DNA from: Mycobacterium basiliense
Lineage (GTDB): Bacteria; Actinomycetota; Actinomycetes; Mycobacteriales; Mycobacteriaceae
Direction of reading: 5' to 3'
Length of the DNA stretch: 64,000 bases
Assembly (NCBI RefSeq): GCF_900292015.1
Contig: NZ_LR130759.1
Coordinates: 1,798,001 to 1,862,000 of the forward strand
Part shown: positions 1 to 11,763 of the stretch, in pieces
Layout of the letters: each line of letters begins with the position of its first letter
Numbering within the stretch: position 1 is the stretch's first letter
Made by a program: the position numbers and the translations under genes
The notes under the pieces: generated by a model
Told to the model about the DNA's origin: nothing
The model's database searches: none
Seen by the model: the letters and a program-made list of their open reading frames with translations, nothing else

Positions 1-3000
1 TGCTGGCGTCGACGGTCGATCGGTCAGCGTAGCCCATCACCGCGGCGATGCGCGCACACATCCGTTCGGTCACCAGGCGGTGAGCCTCGGCGGGGTCAAG
101 ATCGGCAAGCGCCTCGGGTCCGCCCCAGTCGCCAAGGTCGCCCGCCGTGTCCAGCTCCTCGACCACTCGGGTGAAATAGCCGATGCCGCGGATCTCTGGG
201 AATGCGACCAGCGCCCGGTCGGTGCGCAACCGGGCAACACCGGTCAGGGCCCGGCCGTCGGCCAGCAGGGCGTCGAGAGCCTCGATGCCTTCCGCCGGCG
301 TGATGGTGTCAAGAACGCTGCCCACCAGGGCCTGGGCGACGCCCACCTCCGACCAGGGGCCCCAGTTGATCGCCGCCGCGGGCAGGCCGGCCGCCCTGCG
401 CCAGGCGACCAGTGCATCGAGCCATGCGCTGGCGCATGCGTAGGCCCCCTGCCCGGGGGAGCCCAACAGGGAAGCAACGGAAGAAAATCCAAGCCACCAG
501 TCGAGATCGCAGTCGGCGCTGGCGTGGTGCATCCGCAGCGCGCCAGCGGCCTTGGGGGCCCACACCCGATTCAGGTTTTCCTTGGTCATCGAAAACACCA
601 GGCTGTCTTCGATGACCGCCGCGCCGTGCACGATCCCGCGCAGGTCGCGCCCGTCCTGTGCGGCCGCCTCGATCAGGCCTTCTGCCACGCCTGGGGCCGC
701 CACATCGCCTCGGACAACCACGATCTCGGCGCGGGCCTCCAACTCGGTCAGCACCTGGCGCTGTTCGTCGTTGGGCTCGCTACGGCCGTTGAGGACCACT
801 CGGCCGGCGCCACGGTCCACCAGCCATCGGGCCACGACCAGGCCGAGACCGCCGAGACCGCCCGTGACGACATACGATGCTCCCCGGCGCACCACCGGGT
901 TGTGCTTGCTCGCATCGAGATGGGCGCGGGACAGTCGCTCGACGAACCGGCGCTCGCCGCGCCGTGCGATCACGTCATCGCCACCGGTGCCGGGCAATTC
1001 CGCCGTCAGCGCGGCCAGCGCATCCTGGCTGACATCCAGATCGAGCAGGGTGGTACGCAGGTCCGGATGCTCGAAGGCGAGAACCCGCACCAGGCCTTTC
1101 AGGGCGGCCGTCGCCGGGGTCACGGGCTCGTCATCGTGCACAGAAAGCCCGCCCCGGGTCACCAACCACAGCCGAGGCGATCGGCCGTGCCAGGTGCCGA
1201 CGACCGCGCGGACCACGGTCGTGATCGACCACACCGCATCGCGCGCCGCGGCCAGCCCGTCGTCCAGGCCGGTCGATTCACCGCCGACGAAGACGACCAG
1301 CCCGGCGGGCGGATGGTCCGGATCGCCCGCTGTTTCCGCGAACGCGGCGAGCATCGCCGGTTCGTCGTCGAGCGTGGCGGTATGCACCCGACGCTGCGGC
1401 GAGCGCCACCGCTCGATGAACTCGTCCGTCAGGGATTGGGCCGCGGCATCCAGCGTGGAATCGGAGAGCACCAGCCAGCTTCCGCCTGCCGTGGTAGCCG
1501 TCTCCGGCGCGCCCTGGGGCACCATCGGGCTTTCGATCCATTCGGTATCGAAGATCTTCTGTTGCAGCGGCAACGGCACCGCGCGGCGTTCCACTCGGCG
1601 CAGATAGATGCCATCAACTTCGGCCGACACCGAGCCGGAATCGTCGATCAGGACAATCCTGCCCAGCTTACCGGCGCCGCCGTCGAGATTGGTCAGGTGC
1701 GCGCGGCACCGCACCTGGCGCGGAATGGCGCCGTACACCCGGATCGTCTCGAACGACACCGGCAGGTAGCTGGCTTCGGCCGATCCCGCGACCTCGCCGT
1801 CGGGTATCGCGGCACCCACGCTCTGCAATGCGGCATCCAACACGACGGGGTGAAACCGATACCCGGGATGCCGGGGAGCCTCGTCGGGAACGCTGATCTC
1901 GGTTTCCGCGGAGCCGTCGGATAGCCGAGCTATCTGGGTCAATCCGGCGAAGGCCGGCCCGTGGTGTTGACCGGTCTGGCGCAACAGGGCATAGAAATCG
2001 GCTGGTGACACCCTCGTCCCGCCCGAGGAACCGTGCGGTTCGTGGTAACGGCGCGCAGCGGCACACGGTACTTGGTCAATTCGGGCGGTGGCGTGCCTGG
2101 TGAACTCGCCACTGGTCGAGCGGGAATGGATCTCCACCCGAAACGAATTGTCCCCGTTTCGAATCAACTGTGTCGTTAGCTGGGTGTGACCGTCGAGGGG
2201 GAGCATCTGTTCCACCTCGAACTGCTTGACCAGCACCGCGTCGACGGCTACGCCGAGTGCCTCGCTAGCCGCCGCAAGCGCGATCTCGGCAAATCCCGCG
2301 GCCGGCATGATGGGTTGACCGAACACCTTGTGGTCGGCCAGCCATGGGCATACGTCGGTGCCCACATCGGCCCGCCAGACGTGGTTGCCGTTGCCGGGCA
2401 TTTCGATATGCGCGCCCAGCAGTGGATGACTGACGGCCAGCTCCGACATCGCCGACCGGTCGGTGACCCAAAACCTGCTGTGCTGCCAAGGAGTGGGTGG
2501 CAGGTCCACAAAATGACCGGTGGTGCGTTCCGATGCGGTCCCGCCGACCGCCGCCAGTTGGGTGTGAAAGAACAGGGTCTGGTCGAGGTCGCGGTTCATG
2601 GTGCAGGTGACGAAGTGGTTGTCGGCACCGTCGAGGGTGTCGGTGATGGCGTGCGTGAGCAACGGGTGCGGGCTGACCTCGACAAAGGTGTGATTGCACC
2701 CGCCGGCATCGCTCATCGCATGTGCGACCGCCTGGTGGAATCGCACCGGGTTGCGGAGGTTGTCTGACCAGTAGTCGGCGTCCAGCACCGGCCGCGAGTT
2801 TTCGTAGGTGGTGCTAACGATCGGGATGCTCGGCGGCTGCGGAGCCAAATCCGCCAGTGCGCTTCGCAACTCCGGCAGGATCGGATCGATGATCGGGTGA
2901 TGGGAGGCCACGTCGACTTCGACGCGCCGCGCCAACCTGTTCTGCGCCGCCACCGCCGAGATCACCGAGTCCACCTGCTCGGGTGGCCCGGCGATCACCG

Positions 3001-5155
3001 TCTGGCGCGGCGACGCATGCACCGCCAGCGTCACCTGCGGATAGTCGGCAATCAGCGCCTCGGCGGCCTCGGCGTCCAGTTCAAGCAACGCCATCGCCCC
3101 CTGCCCCGACAGTCGCGCCATTAGCCGCGAGCGGGTGGCGATGACCCGCAGGCCCTGCTCGGGTGTCAGCGCGCCGGCCACCACCGCCGCGGCCACCTCT
3201 CCCATCGAATGCCCGATCACCGCATCCGGTATCACGCCGTAGGACTTCCACAACTCGGTCAGCGCCAGCTGCACGCCCACCAGGACCGGCTGGATGCGGT
3301 CGATGCCCACCACCTCACCGCCGTCGACAAGCGTCTGCTGCAGCGAAAAACCAGTCTGGGCAACAAATATCGGCTCCAGCTCGGCCACCGCCTTGGCGAA
3401 CGCCGGCTCGTCGGCCAGCAGCTGCCGGCCCATCCCAGCCCACTGTGACCCCTGACCCGAATACACAAATACCCGGCCCGGCCCTTCGACGTGTTGGTGG
3501 CAATCCACCACCCCCACGCGTGGCTGGCCCGCCGCTAGCGCCTGTAACCCGGCAACGGCCTCCGCGTGGTCACGCGCCAGCACCGCCGCGAATTTCGGGT
3601 GGCGGGTGCGATGTTGGTCCAGCGTGTGTGCCACGTCGGCCAGCGGTACGCCCGCGCCCGGTCCCGACATCCAGTCGGCTAGCACCGCCGCCATGGAGTT
3701 CACCCGCGCGGGCGTCTTGCCCGACAACACCAAAGCCGAAACATGCGGCTTCCCAGGCGCTACGGGCATGATTGTGTCCGGTGCCTGCTCGATCACCACA
3801 TGCGCGTTGGTCCCGCTGAGGCCGAACGACGACACCGCTGCTCGGCGCGGGCCCGGAGCCGCCGGCCACGGTGCGCTCTCGGTGGGTACGAACAGCCGAG
3901 TGGTCGACGCATCGATGGCCGGGTTCCACCGGGTGAAGTGCAGATTGCGCGGAACGAATCCGCGCTCCACCGCCAGCACCGCTTTGATGAACCCGGCCAC
4001 ACCTGCGGCGGCCTCCAGGTGGCCGATGTTGGTCTTGACCGATCCCAAAGCGCACGAGCCGTCACCACGACCGTAGGTGGCCGCCAGCGACTCGAATTCG
4101 ATTGGGTCTCCCAATACTGTTCCAGTGCCGTGCGTTTCGATGTAGTTCACACTCTCGGGCGCGACATCCGCGAGCCGCAAGGCGGAGGTGATCACGTCGC
4201 GCTGGGCCAGCGCGTTCGGAGCGGTCATGCCGTTGGACCGACCGTCCTGGTTGGTGGCCGAGCCACGGATAACCGCCAGCACACGATCCTGGTCGCGAAG
4301 TGCGTCGGCCAACCGCTTGAGCACCACCACACCACAGCCTTCGCCACGTACGAACCCGTCGGCGTTGGCGTCGAAGCTATTGCAGCGTCCGGTCGGAGAC
4401 AGCGCCGACCATTTGGACAACGCGATGGCGGTGAACGGCGACAAGGTGAGCTGCACACCGCCGGCCAAAGCCACGTCGGTCTCGCGCAGGCGAAGGCTTT
4501 GACACGCCAAGTGAATTGCCACCAACGACGACGAACACGCGGTATCCACCGCGACGGCCGGACCGCGCAAACCCAACAGATAGGAAATCCGCCCCACCGC
4601 CGCACAGTGCGGGGTCCCGGTGCTCAGGTATGCGTCGATATCGGCTCTGCGCTCGATGTTGACGATCGTGTAGTCCCACGACGACAGGCCCATCATCACG
4701 CCGGTTCGGCTGCCACTGAGGGAATCCGGTGGAACGCCGGCGTGTTCGAGCGCTTCCCAGGCGACCTCGAGCAGCATCCGATGCTGCGGATCCATCGCCA
4801 CGGCCTCGCGGGGCGTGATTCCGAAGAAGTCGGCGTCGAATTCGTCAACGTCGGGAACGAAACCGCCCCACTTCGTGGTCATCCGGCCCGACGCCGACGG
4901 ATCGGGGTCGTAGAACGCGTCCGCATCCCACCGGTCCCGCGGAACCTCGCTGATGGTGTCCACACCGTCGACCAGCAGCTGCCAAAAGCTGTCCGGCCCA
5001 GTCACGTTCCCCGGGAATCGGCACCCGATGCCCACCACCGCCACCGGCTCGCAGATGTCGGTCGGGAACGCCGTTCCGGCGCGCACCAGTTCGCGCGCCA
5101 AGGCCGCTCGCGCGTTCGGCGACAGTTGCGCCGCGCGCTCAGCCAGACTCGTCAT
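1..5155 (-). CDS. ppsD: Phthiocerol synthesis type I polyketide synthase PpsD, partial (C-terminus beyond window)
   Basis: This is the fourth enzyme of the PDIM assembly line; by family knowledge it adds a (methyl)malonyl unit to the phthiocerol chain. The ATG at 5155 overlaps the ppsC stop as ATGA. About 1718 codons are visible, and the reading frame is open to the left edge. Domains seen in order: ketosynthase (VDTACSSS, active Cys207), acyltransferase (GHSMGE, Ser650), dehydratase ([11 protein letters not shown], a proper HxxxGxxxxP with His942) and ketoreductase (TGGLGGLG near residue 1428, later GAYACAS with the active Tyr). The frame leaves the window as the terminal ACP begins ([10 protein letters not shown]...AAVMGYADR). 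M. tuberculosis PpsD has about 1827 residues, so roughly the last 110, including the ACP serine, are missing here. In the ketoreductase the usual YxxxN motif ends in Ser (YACAS). Confidence 0.96.
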   Translation of the reverse strand, partial: MTSLAERAAQLSPNARAALARELVRAGTAFPTDICEPVAVVGIGCRFPGNVTGPDSFWQLLVDGVDTISEVPRDRWDADAFYDPDPSASGRMTTKWGGFVPDVDEFDADFFGITPREAVAMDPQHRMLLEVAWEALEHAGVPPDSLSGSRTGVMMGLSSWDYTIVNIERRADIDAYLSTGTPHCAAVGRISYLLGLRGPAVAVDTACSSSLVAIHLACQSLRLRETDVALAGGVQLTLSPFTAIALSKWSALSPTGRCNSFDANADGFVRGEGCGVVVLKRLADALRDQDRVLAVIRGSATNQDGRSNGMTAPNALAQRDVITSALRLADVAPESVNYIETHGTGTVLGDPIEFESLAATYGRGDGSCALGSVKTNIGHLEAAAGVAGFIKAVLAVERGFVPRNLHFTRWNPAIDASTTRLFVPTESAPWPAAPGPRRAAVSSFGLSGTNAHVVIEQAPDTIMPVAPGKPHVSALVLSGKTPARVNSMAAVLADWMSGPGAGVPLADVAHTLDQHRTRHPKFAAVLARDHAEAVAGLQALAAGQPRVGVVDCHQHVEGPGRVFVYSGQGSQWAGMGRQLLADEPAFAKAVAELEPIFVAQTGFSLQQTLVDGGEVVGIDRIQPVLVGVQLALTELWKSYGVIPDAVIGHSMGEVAAAVVAGALTPEQGLRVIATRSRLMARLSGQGAMALLELDAEAAEALIADYPQVTLAVHASPRQTVIAGPPEQVDSVISAVAAQNRLARRVEVDVASHHPIIDPILPELRSALADLAPQPPSIPIVSTTYENSRPVLDADYWSDNLRNPVRFHQAVAHAMSDAGGCNHTFVEVSPHPLLTHAITDTLDGADNHFVTCTMNRDLDQTLFFHTQLAAVGGTASERTTGHFVDLPPTPWQHSRFWVTDRSAMSELAVSHPLLGAHIEMPGNGNHVWRADVGTDVCPWLADHKVFGQPIMPAAGFAEIALAAASEALGVAVDAVLVKQFEVEQMLPLDGHTQLTTQLIRNGDNSFRVEIHSRSTSGEFTRHATARIDQVPCAAARRYHEPHGSSGGTRVSPADFYALLRQTGQHHGPAFAGLTQIARLSDGSAETEISVPDEAPRHPGYRFHPVVLDAALQSVGAAIPDGEVAGSAEASYLPVSFETIRVYGAIPRQVRCRAHLTNLDGGAGKLGRIVLIDDSGSVSAEVDGIYLRRVERRAVPLPLQQKIFDTEWIESPMVPQGAPETATTAGGSWLVLSDSTLDAAAQSLTDEFIERWRSPQRRVHTATLDDEPAMLAAFAETAGDPDHPPAGLVVFVGGESTGLDDGLAAARDAVWSITTVVRAVVGTWHGRSPRLWLVTRGGLSVHDDEPVTPATAALKGLVRVLAFEHPDLRTTLLDLDVSQDALAALTAELPGTGGDDVIARRGERRFVERLSRAHLDASKHNPVVRRGASYVVTGGLGGLGLVVARWLVDRGAGRVVLNGRSEPNDEQRQVLTELEARAEIVVVRGDVAAPGVAEGLIEAAAQDGRDLRGIVHGAAVIEDSLVFSMTKENLNRVWAPKAAGALRMHHASADCDLDWWLGFSSVASLLGSPGQGAYACASAWLDALVAWRRAAGLPAAAINWGPWSEVGVAQALVGSVLDTITPAEGIEALDALLADGRALTGVARLRTDRALVAFPEIRGIGYFTRVVEELDTAGDLGDWGGPEALADLDPAEAHRLVTERMCARIAAVMGYADRSTVDAS

Positions 5156-8100
5156 GACTCGCCCCGCGCTGCGGCTTCCAGCTCGCTGGCGTCGACCAGA
5201 TCGGAGAGCAGGTCCATTTCCTCGTCGGACAATTCGGGTTCCTCATCGGAAGATTCCTGTGCGGTGGCCGGTGTCGCGTAGTCCATTCGTTCGCACAGGG
5301 CGGTCGCAAGATCGCTGATCGTCGGATACGCCCACACCAACGCGACCGGCAACGTGATGTCCAGGCTCGCTTCCAGTCGGTTGCGTAATTCGAGGCCCAT
5401 CAGCGAGTCGAGTCCAAGCGTTTCCAGCGGTCGGTTGTGGTCAATGGGATCGCTCGAGCGCAGTACACCCCGGATCTCCTCGGCGATGGCGGAGGCGAGG
5501 TGTGCCGGGCGCTCGGTCGCATCGAGGGCGTCCAGCTGGGCCCGGATCTTACCGCCGCCCCGCCGCTCTCCCTTCAGGGTCGCCGAGTCCTGCAACTTGG
5601 CGAACAGCGACGACCCGGCCACCGCAGGGAATGACTGGAACCACTGTCGCGCGTCCAGGCTGAACACACCGGTGCGCCCGCGATCGGCGGCGAGCACCGT
5701 TTGCATCGCGGCCAGGCCCTGCTCGGCGGTGATCATCGCGACGCCGAGATCTTTGAAGAATTGTGCACGTCCGACCTCGGCCCAGGGGCCCCAGTTGATC
5801 CCGACGGCGGGAAGTCCGGCCGAGCGCCGATAGCCGACCAGGCCGTCGACCCACGAGTTGGCGGCGGCGTAGGCACCCTGCCCGGGCGTGCCGAGCAGCG
5901 CGGCGGCCGAGGAGAACGTCAGCCACCAGTCGACATCTCGCGTCGCGGTGGCCTCATGCAGCCGCCAGCTGCCGGTGACCTTGGGCGCGAACACCCGCCG
6001 GGCGGCGGAATCGGTCATGTTCAGCACGATTTCGTCGGCCAGCACCATGGCGCTGTGCAGGACTCCGGCCAGGCGGAAGCCCGCGTCTTCGATTGTTTGC
6101 ACCAGCGTCTCGGCCGTGCCGGGCTCGGCGATATCACCGGTAACCACCTCGATCCGGTGACCCGTTGCGTTGAGGTCGTCGATGGCCGCCCGTACCTCGT
6201 CGCTAGGAGCCGAGCGTCCGTTGAGGACGATCAACCCCGCGCCTTGCTCGGCCAACCACCGCGCCACCACAAAACCGAGACCGCCCATGCCGCCGACAAT
6301 GAGGTAGCCGCCGTCTGGGCTGACCAAGGGTTGCGGCGGCGGGGATGCGACCGCCGCGATGTTGCCGCTGTTGGGTATCGAGATCACGATCTTGCCGGTG
6401 TGCCTACCGGAGGCCATGAGCCGAAATGCGTCGGCCGCCTGGTGCAGGCTGAACTCGGTGACCGGTAGCACCTCCAATGAGCCGTCGGCCACATGCCCGA
6501 GGATGTGTTGCAGAAGTTGGCGGTACTTCGCCGGCTGTAACTTCAGATTCAGGTCGAGGTCGACCACGGAGAACGACGCGCTCTTCGCTAGCTTTGCCAA
6601 ACCCAGGCTGGCGTCGGCGTAGACGTCTTTTTTACCCAGTTCGATGAACCTGCCGCCGGCAGCAAGTATCTGAACACCGCGCTGAATGGCCTCGCCCGCC
6701 AGCGAATTGAGAATGACGTCGACGCCGTAGCCATCGGTGAGCTCGAGTATTTCGTCGGCGAATTCCGTGCTCCTGGAGTCGCCGACGTACTCGACGCCGA
6801 GCCCGGACAGCATCTCGCGTTTGGCATCCGAACCGGCCGTCGTATAGATGCGGGCGCCGATCATCTTCGCGATCGAAACCGCCGCCATGCCGACACCGCC
6901 CGTGGCGGAATGGATAAGTACGCGTTCGCCGGGGGAGAGTCGGCCGACCTCGCACAGTGAGTGCCAAGCGGTCAGATACGCAACGCCGAATGTAGCCGCC
7001 TCGTTGTCGGGCAGCGCGTCGGGGATGGGGACGACGAGATCGGCGATGGTCCCCAGGTGCGTTCCGAAGGTGCCGGGGCCGAAGGCGATGACGCGCTGGC
7101 CGATCTCGACGGAGTCGACTTGCTCGCCGATGGCCGTCACGTAGCCGACGCACTCGCCACCGATCACCGGAGCGGCACCGTCGAGTCCCGGATACACACC
7201 CATCGCCTTGAGCACGTCGCTGAAGTTGAGTCCGGCGGCGACCACCCGAACCTCGACCTGATCGCCCTGTGGCCGGGGCCGCTTGACCTGGTGGACGGTC
7301 AGCGCGTCCAGCCGCCCGGGCTGATCGATCTCAAGCCGCACAGCGGGGCCGCCCGGAAGGACTGCGTCGTCCAGGTTGACGACCGTGTGCCGGGGTTCGG
7401 CGGCGAGTTTACCGCTGGGTGTGGTGGGCGCAGGCACCAGCCGGTTGACGTAGCGCTCTCCGGCGCGGTAAAGGACCTCGTCCTGGTCCGAACCGGCGAG
7501 CAATTCGGCGGTCAAGTCCGCCAGCGAGCCGGTGCCGTCCGGTTCGATGTCCACCAGCGTGGCCTTCAGCTCGGAATGCTCGAATGTCAGTACCCGTGCG
7601 AGACCTCGAAGTTCGGTCTGCGCCAGCGTGACCGACTCGCTGGGATCGAGCTGAGCGGCGCCGCGGGTGACGATCCACAGCCGCGGGCTCTTGCGGGTAC
7701 CCATCCGCGTCAGCGTCTCGACCACTTTGGCGACTCGCAGCGTGCGCGTCCGCGCCAACTCCAGTTGCGCGTCGTGCGCCAGGGACTCGTCGCTGGCCCG
7801 AGGCGGGTAGATGAGGACGAGACCGTCCCAGCCGACGTCGGTCCGGGTGATCGCCGCGCGCAGCTTTGCATCGTCGGCCGCGCCGACCAGCTCGACGCTG
7901 GGCGAGTGGCTGCGCAGGGACGACTGCAGCACGATCGGCAACGGGTCATCGGTGGCGAGGTCCGCGATCAGCAGCAGCCCGCCGGGAGCGTCGGCCGCTT
8001 CCTGTAGCGGTGCGGACTCCCACTCCGCCGTGAACAGGCGATCGGTGAGTTCCGTTGCGCCGCTACCGGACCCAAGTACGGCCATCTCGACTTCATCGAT

Positions 8101-11100
8101 CACCAGCAAGGGTAGGCCCTCGGGATCGGTCAGAACTACTTCGCCGCTGAGGCGATCGCCGGTCGCGGCCAGTGAGCCGACCGCACGGACACCGCGAGTG
8201 ATGTCGCCGTAGACGTGTACGCCGGCGTACCGCACCGGCACCACGATGCTTTTTCGGGCGCCATTTTGCTGGTCGGCCTGACCGCCGGACAGGTCGGTCG
8301 CCATCCGGGTGGCGCCGAGCGTCTGCAACGCGATATCCATCATCACCGGGTGCAGCAAGAAGTCGCGGGAGCCCTTTCTGGCCGATGAGGGCAGGCGCAC
8401 CTGGGCGCTGGCCGCGCCGGACGGTGCGATGCCGAGACCCACGATGCCCTGAAAGGCCGGTCCGTGCTGTTGGCCGGCGCCGCGCAGCCGTTGATACAGG
8501 TCCTCGGGGTCGAGCTCGTCCACCAGATCAACCGGTGCCACCGCGGTTTGGGTGGCCTGTTGATCCGACGAGATTGCGCGGGCAATGGTGGCGGTGGCGT
8601 GGGTGGTCCATCCCGAAGAGGTGCTGCGAGTGCGTATTTCGACCCGGCACCGCTGCTCGTCACCGGTGAGCGTGGTGACCAAAACGGTGCCCTCGGTGAC
8701 GTGCAGCAGCTGATGAAGGTCGAGCTCGCAGATCGTCCAGGACTGATCTTGTTCGGTCGGGAAGGTGTCGAAGGTATCCGCCGCGGCGGCCAACGCGATC
8801 TCGGCGTAGGCCGCGCCCGGCAGCACGACGAGATCGTCGATGACGTGGTCGGACAGCCACAACAGATCCGGGTCGAGGTGGCTTTCCCAGACCCGAGTGC
8901 CGTTGGTTGGGTCGGTGACCCCGATGCCGAGCAGCGGGTGGGTGTCCGCCATGTGGAACGCGGCCCCCGAAACCGATGTGGCGCTGATCCAGTGACTTCC
9001 GTGCTGCCACGGCGTGGTCGGCAGCGCGGGGTGCGGTTCGGGCGGGTGGGGGGTTTGGGGCGGATGGCTGGTGTGGGCCGCGTTGAGGTTGGTGTGGAAC
9101 TGCAGAGTGTCGTGGGTGTCACGTTGCAGGGTGCCGATGCTGAGGTAACCGGGCTGAGAACCGGCCTCGTCACCGGCGGTGCCGTGGGTGCCGTTGAGGG
9201 TGTCGGTGATCGAGTGAGTGAGCAGCGGATGCCCGCTGATCTCGATGAAGATGTGGTGTCCACCGCCGGTGTCACTCGCGGCATGTGCGATCGCTTGCTG
9301 GAAGCGCACCGGGTTGCGCATGTTGGTCGCCCAGTGATCGGCGTCGAACGTTGGAACCGAAGCCACGTTCGCGTAGGTGGTGGAAATGATCGGAATGGTC
9401 GGGGTCCGTGGCGTGAGATCGGCCAACTCCGACCGCATCTGTGGCTGTAGCGCGTCCATGGCCGGGTTGTGTGGGGCCACTTCGATGCTGACCCGGCTGG
9501 CGAACCCACCCTGTTCGCGCACCGTGCCGATCAGCTCGTCGATCATTGCGGTCGGCCCGGAAATCACCGTCTGGCGCGGGGAGGCATAGATGCCCAACGT
9601 CACCTGCGGGTAGTCGGCGATCAATGCCTCGGTGGCCTCGGCGTCGAGCTCCAGCAACGCCATCGTGCCCTGCCCCGACAACGGCGCCATCAGCCGCGAC
9701 CGGGTGGCGGTCACTCGCAACCCCTCGGCCGGAGTCAGCGCCCCGGCCACCACCGCGGCGGCGACTTCACCCATCGAGTGACCGATCACCGCATCGGGTG
9801 TCACCCCGTAGGAGCGCCACAATGCGGTCAGCGCCAGCTGCATCCCGATCAGGCCCAGTTGAATCTGCTCAATGCCGACCAGCTCGTGGCCGCTGGCGAG
9901 CACGTCCTGCAGCGAAAACCCGGCCTGCGCGACGAAATCCGGTTCCAGCTCGGCGACGGCGGCAGCGAATGCCGGCTCGTCGGCCAATAGTTGGCGGCCC
10001 ATGCCGGCCCACTGCGATCCTCGTCCGGAGTAGACGAACACCGTGCCCGGTCCGATGGTGCCCTCGCAGGGGGGTATCGCTCCGGGACCCGGTTGACCGG
10101 CGGCCAGCGCGCGCAGCCCTGCCACCGCCTGGTCCCGATCAACTGCGGCCACCGTGCCGAACTTGGTCTGCCGGGGGCGGTGATGGTTGAGGGTGTGTGC
10201 GACATCGGCCAGCGGCACTTGTGCGCCGGGGCCTTCCATCCAATCGGCTAGTACCGACGCCGTCGCCGCCACCCGCTGTGTGGTTTTGCCCGATACGACC
10301 AGCGTGGTCACCGCGGGCTCGGGAGCCGGTTCCGGCGCCGGTCCGGGTGCGGCGACCGGTTCGGGCGCCTGTTCGAGCACCACGTGTGCGTTGGTTCCGC
10401 TGACTCCGAACGAGGACACCCCCGCGCGTCGCGGCCGACCTGTGGTCGGCCATGCCATGCCTTCCGAGCCCTGCGCGGCGATGGTAAGCCGTGATGCGGC
10501 CTCGCTGGCGTGCGGGGTCAACTGGTGGAAGTTGAGGTGACGGGGAATGTAGCCGTTGCGGATGGCCAGCACGGCCTTCATCAGCCCGGCGACCCCCGCC
10601 GCCGCTTCCAGGTGACCCACGTTGGTCTTCACCGAACCGATCACCAACGGATCCCGGCTCTCTCGCTCGCTGAAAACCTTGCTCAGCGAATCGAGTTCGA
10701 TGGGGTCACCCAGGGGAGTGCCGGTGCCATGGGCCTCGATGTAATCGATGTCGGCCGGCTTCAACTTCGACGACGCCAAAGCCTGGTGCAGCAGCGCCTG
10801 TTGCGCGGGCCCGTTGGGCACGGTCACCCCGCTGCTGGCACCGTCCTGGTTGACCGCGGTACCGCGCACCACGGCAAGGATGCGGTTGCCGTCGCGCACC
10901 GCGTCGTCCAACCGCTTGAGTACCACGACCCCGGCGCCCTCGCCACGCACATAACCATCGGCGGACACGTCGAAGGTCTTGCATTGCCCCTCCGGGGACA
11001 GCATTCCCCAGCGTGAGCACGCGATGCTGGGCCCCGGGCTCAGCAGCAGGTTGGTTCCACCGACCAGGGCGGCGTCGCTTTCCCGGCAGCGCAAGCTCTG

Positions 11101-11763
11101 GCAGGCCAGGTGGATCGCGACCAGCGACGATGAGCAGGCGGTGTCGACGACCACTGCGGGGCCCCGCGCGCCGAGGATGTAGGCCAGCCGCCCGGCGGCG
11201 AAGTTCGCCGAGTTTCCGGTGGGGATGTAGGCGTCCAGGTCTTCGGGCCGCAACCGGCCCGCCAGCGTGAGCATGTAGTCGTAGGCGGTGACGCCAACGT
11301 ATACCGCGGTTTGTGTGCCGCGGATGGTGTGTGGCGGGACACCCGCATCCTCGAGCGCTTCCCAGGCGACCTCGATCAACAGCCGCTGCTGGGGGTCCAT
11401 CGCCGCGGCTTCGCGTGGGGAGATCGAGAAGAATTCGGCATCGAACTCGTCGGGTTGCCAGTTGGTGAGAAAGCCGCCGTCGCGGCTGCATATCGTGCCG
11501 GGCACGGTGTGATCGTCGGTGTAGTAGGCGTCGGCGTCCCACCGTTGGTCGGGAACCCGGACGATGCCGTTTCGGCCGTCGCGCAACAGGTCCCAGAACT
11601 GTTCGGGGTTACCCACCCCGCCCGGGAATCGGCACCCCATCCCGATCACCGCGATGGGTTCGGTGCTGGACTTTTCGGCGATCTCCAGGCGCGCCGTGAG
11701 GTCATCGATCTTGTGTAGCGCCTCGGTGATGATCGCCCGGCGGTCCGGTGTCGCGGCGGTCAT
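5152..11763 (-). CDS. ppsC: Phthiocerol synthesis type I polyketide synthase PpsC (KS-AT-DH-ER-KR-ACP)
   Basis: A 2203-residue fully reducing module, close in length to M. tuberculosis PpsC (2188). Visible domains: ketosynthase (VDTACSSS, Cys210), acyltransferase (GHSMGE, Ser663), dehydratase ([13 protein letters not shown], His973), enoyl reductase with an NADPH-binding SATGGVGMA near 1610, ketoreductase (IVGGMGGLG near 1820, GAYAAANSW active Tyr) and ACP (LGLDSLMG, Ser2120). The module is expected to reduce the beta-keto group of the chain completely to methylene. The dehydratase has Asp where the canonical HxxxGxxxxP motif has Gly; from memory M. tuberculosis PpsC has the same, so this is not decay. 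The ATG at 11763 overlaps the ppsB stop by 4 bases (ATGA), and the stop overlaps ppsD likewise, which suggests translational coupling. Confidence 0.98.
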   Translation of the reverse strand: MTAATPDRRAIITEALHKIDDLTARLEIAEKSSTEPIAVIGMGCRFPGGVGNPEQFWDLLRDGRNGIVRVPDQRWDADAYYTDDHTVPGTICSRDGGFLTNWQPDEFDAEFFSISPREAAAMDPQQRLLIEVAWEALEDAGVPPHTIRGTQTAVYVGVTAYDYMLTLAGRLRPEDLDAYIPTGNSANFAAGRLAYILGARGPAVVVDTACSSSLVAIHLACQSLRCRESDAALVGGTNLLLSPGPSIACSRWGMLSPEGQCKTFDVSADGYVRGEGAGVVVLKRLDDAVRDGNRILAVVRGTAVNQDGASSGVTVPNGPAQQALLHQALASSKLKPADIDYIEAHGTGTPLGDPIELDSLSKVFSERESRDPLVIGSVKTNVGHLEAAAGVAGLMKAVLAIRNGYIPRHLNFHQLTPHASEAASRLTIAAQGSEGMAWPTTGRPRRAGVSSFGVSGTNAHVVLEQAPEPVAAPGPAPEPAPEPAVTTLVVSGKTTQRVAATASVLADWMEGPGAQVPLADVAHTLNHHRPRQTKFGTVAAVDRDQAVAGLRALAAGQPGPGAIPPCEGTIGPGTVFVYSGRGSQWAGMGRQLLADEPAFAAAVAELEPDFVAQAGFSLQDVLASGHELVGIEQIQLGLIGMQLALTALWRSYGVTPDAVIGHSMGEVAAAVVAGALTPAEGLRVTATRSRLMAPLSGQGTMALLELDAEATEALIADYPQVTLGIYASPRQTVISGPTAMIDELIGTVREQGGFASRVSIEVAPHNPAMDALQPQMRSELADLTPRTPTIPIISTTYANVASVPTFDADHWATNMRNPVRFQQAIAHAASDTGGGHHIFIEISGHPLLTHSITDTLNGTHGTAGDEAGSQPGYLSIGTLQRDTHDTLQFHTNLNAAHTSHPPQTPHPPEPHPALPTTPWQHGSHWISATSVSGAAFHMADTHPLLGIGVTDPTNGTRVWESHLDPDLLWLSDHVIDDLVVLPGAAYAEIALAAAADTFDTFPTEQDQSWTICELDLHQLLHVTEGTVLVTTLTGDEQRCRVEIRTRSTSSGWTTHATATIARAISSDQQATQTAVAPVDLVDELDPEDLYQRLRGAGQQHGPAFQGIVGLGIAPSGAASAQVRLPSSARKGSRDFLLHPVMMDIALQTLGATRMATDLSGGQADQQNGARKSIVVPVRYAGVHVYGDITRGVRAVGSLAATGDRLSGEVVLTDPEGLPLLVIDEVEMAVLGSGSGATELTDRLFTAEWESAPLQEAADAPGGLLLIADLATDDPLPIVLQSSLRSHSPSVELVGAADDAKLRAAITRTDVGWDGLVLIYPPRASDESLAHDAQLELARTRTLRVAKVVETLTRMGTRKSPRLWIVTRGAAQLDPSESVTLAQTELRGLARVLTFEHSELKATLVDIEPDGTGSLADLTAELLAGSDQDEVLYRAGERYVNRLVPAPTTPSGKLAAEPRHTVVNLDDAVLPGGPAVRLEIDQPGRLDALTVHQVKRPRPQGDQVEVRVVAAGLNFSDVLKAMGVYPGLDGAAPVIGGECVGYVTAIGEQVDSVEIGQRVIAFGPGTFGTHLGTIADLVVPIPDALPDNEAATFGVAYLTAWHSLCEVGRLSPGERVLIHSATGGVGMAAVSIAKMIGARIYTTAGSDAKREMLSGLGVEYVGDSRSTEFADEILELTDGYGVDVILNSLAGEAIQRGVQILAAGGRFIELGKKDVYADASLGLAKLAKSASFSVVDLDLNLKLQPAKYRQLLQHILGHVADGSLEVLPVTEFSLHQAADAFRLMASGRHTGKIVISIPNSGNIAAVASPPPQPLVSPDGGYLIVGGMGGLGFVVARWLAEQGAGLIVLNGRSAPSDEVRAAIDDLNATGHRIEVVTGDIAEPGTAETLVQTIEDAGFRLAGVLHSAMVLADEIVLNMTDSAARRVFAPKVTGSWRLHEATATRDVDWWLTFSSAAALLGTPGQGAYAAANSWVDGLVGYRRSAGLPAVGINWGPWAEVGRAQFFKDLGVAMITAEQGLAAMQTVLAADRGRTGVFSLDARQWFQSFPAVAGSSLFAKLQDSATLKGERRGGGKIRAQLDALDATERPAHLASAIAEEIRGVLRSSDPIDHNRPLETLGLDSLMGLELRNRLEASLDITLPVALVWAYPTISDLATALCERMDYATPATAQESSDEEPELSDEEMDLLSDLVDASELEAAARGES

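Noticed and set aside
80..1924. Plus-strand ORF of 614 codons at the left edge
   Set aside because: It lies antisense to ppsD, whose PKS domains are unmistakable. The predicted protein is rich in Arg, His, Gly and Ala, as expected for a shadow frame in high-G+C DNA.
8815..8850. Non-canonical dehydratase motif in PpsC (Asp for Gly in HxxxGxxxxP)
   Set aside because: From memory the M. tuberculosis PpsC dehydratase has the same sequence and is active, so this is a family feature, not loss.
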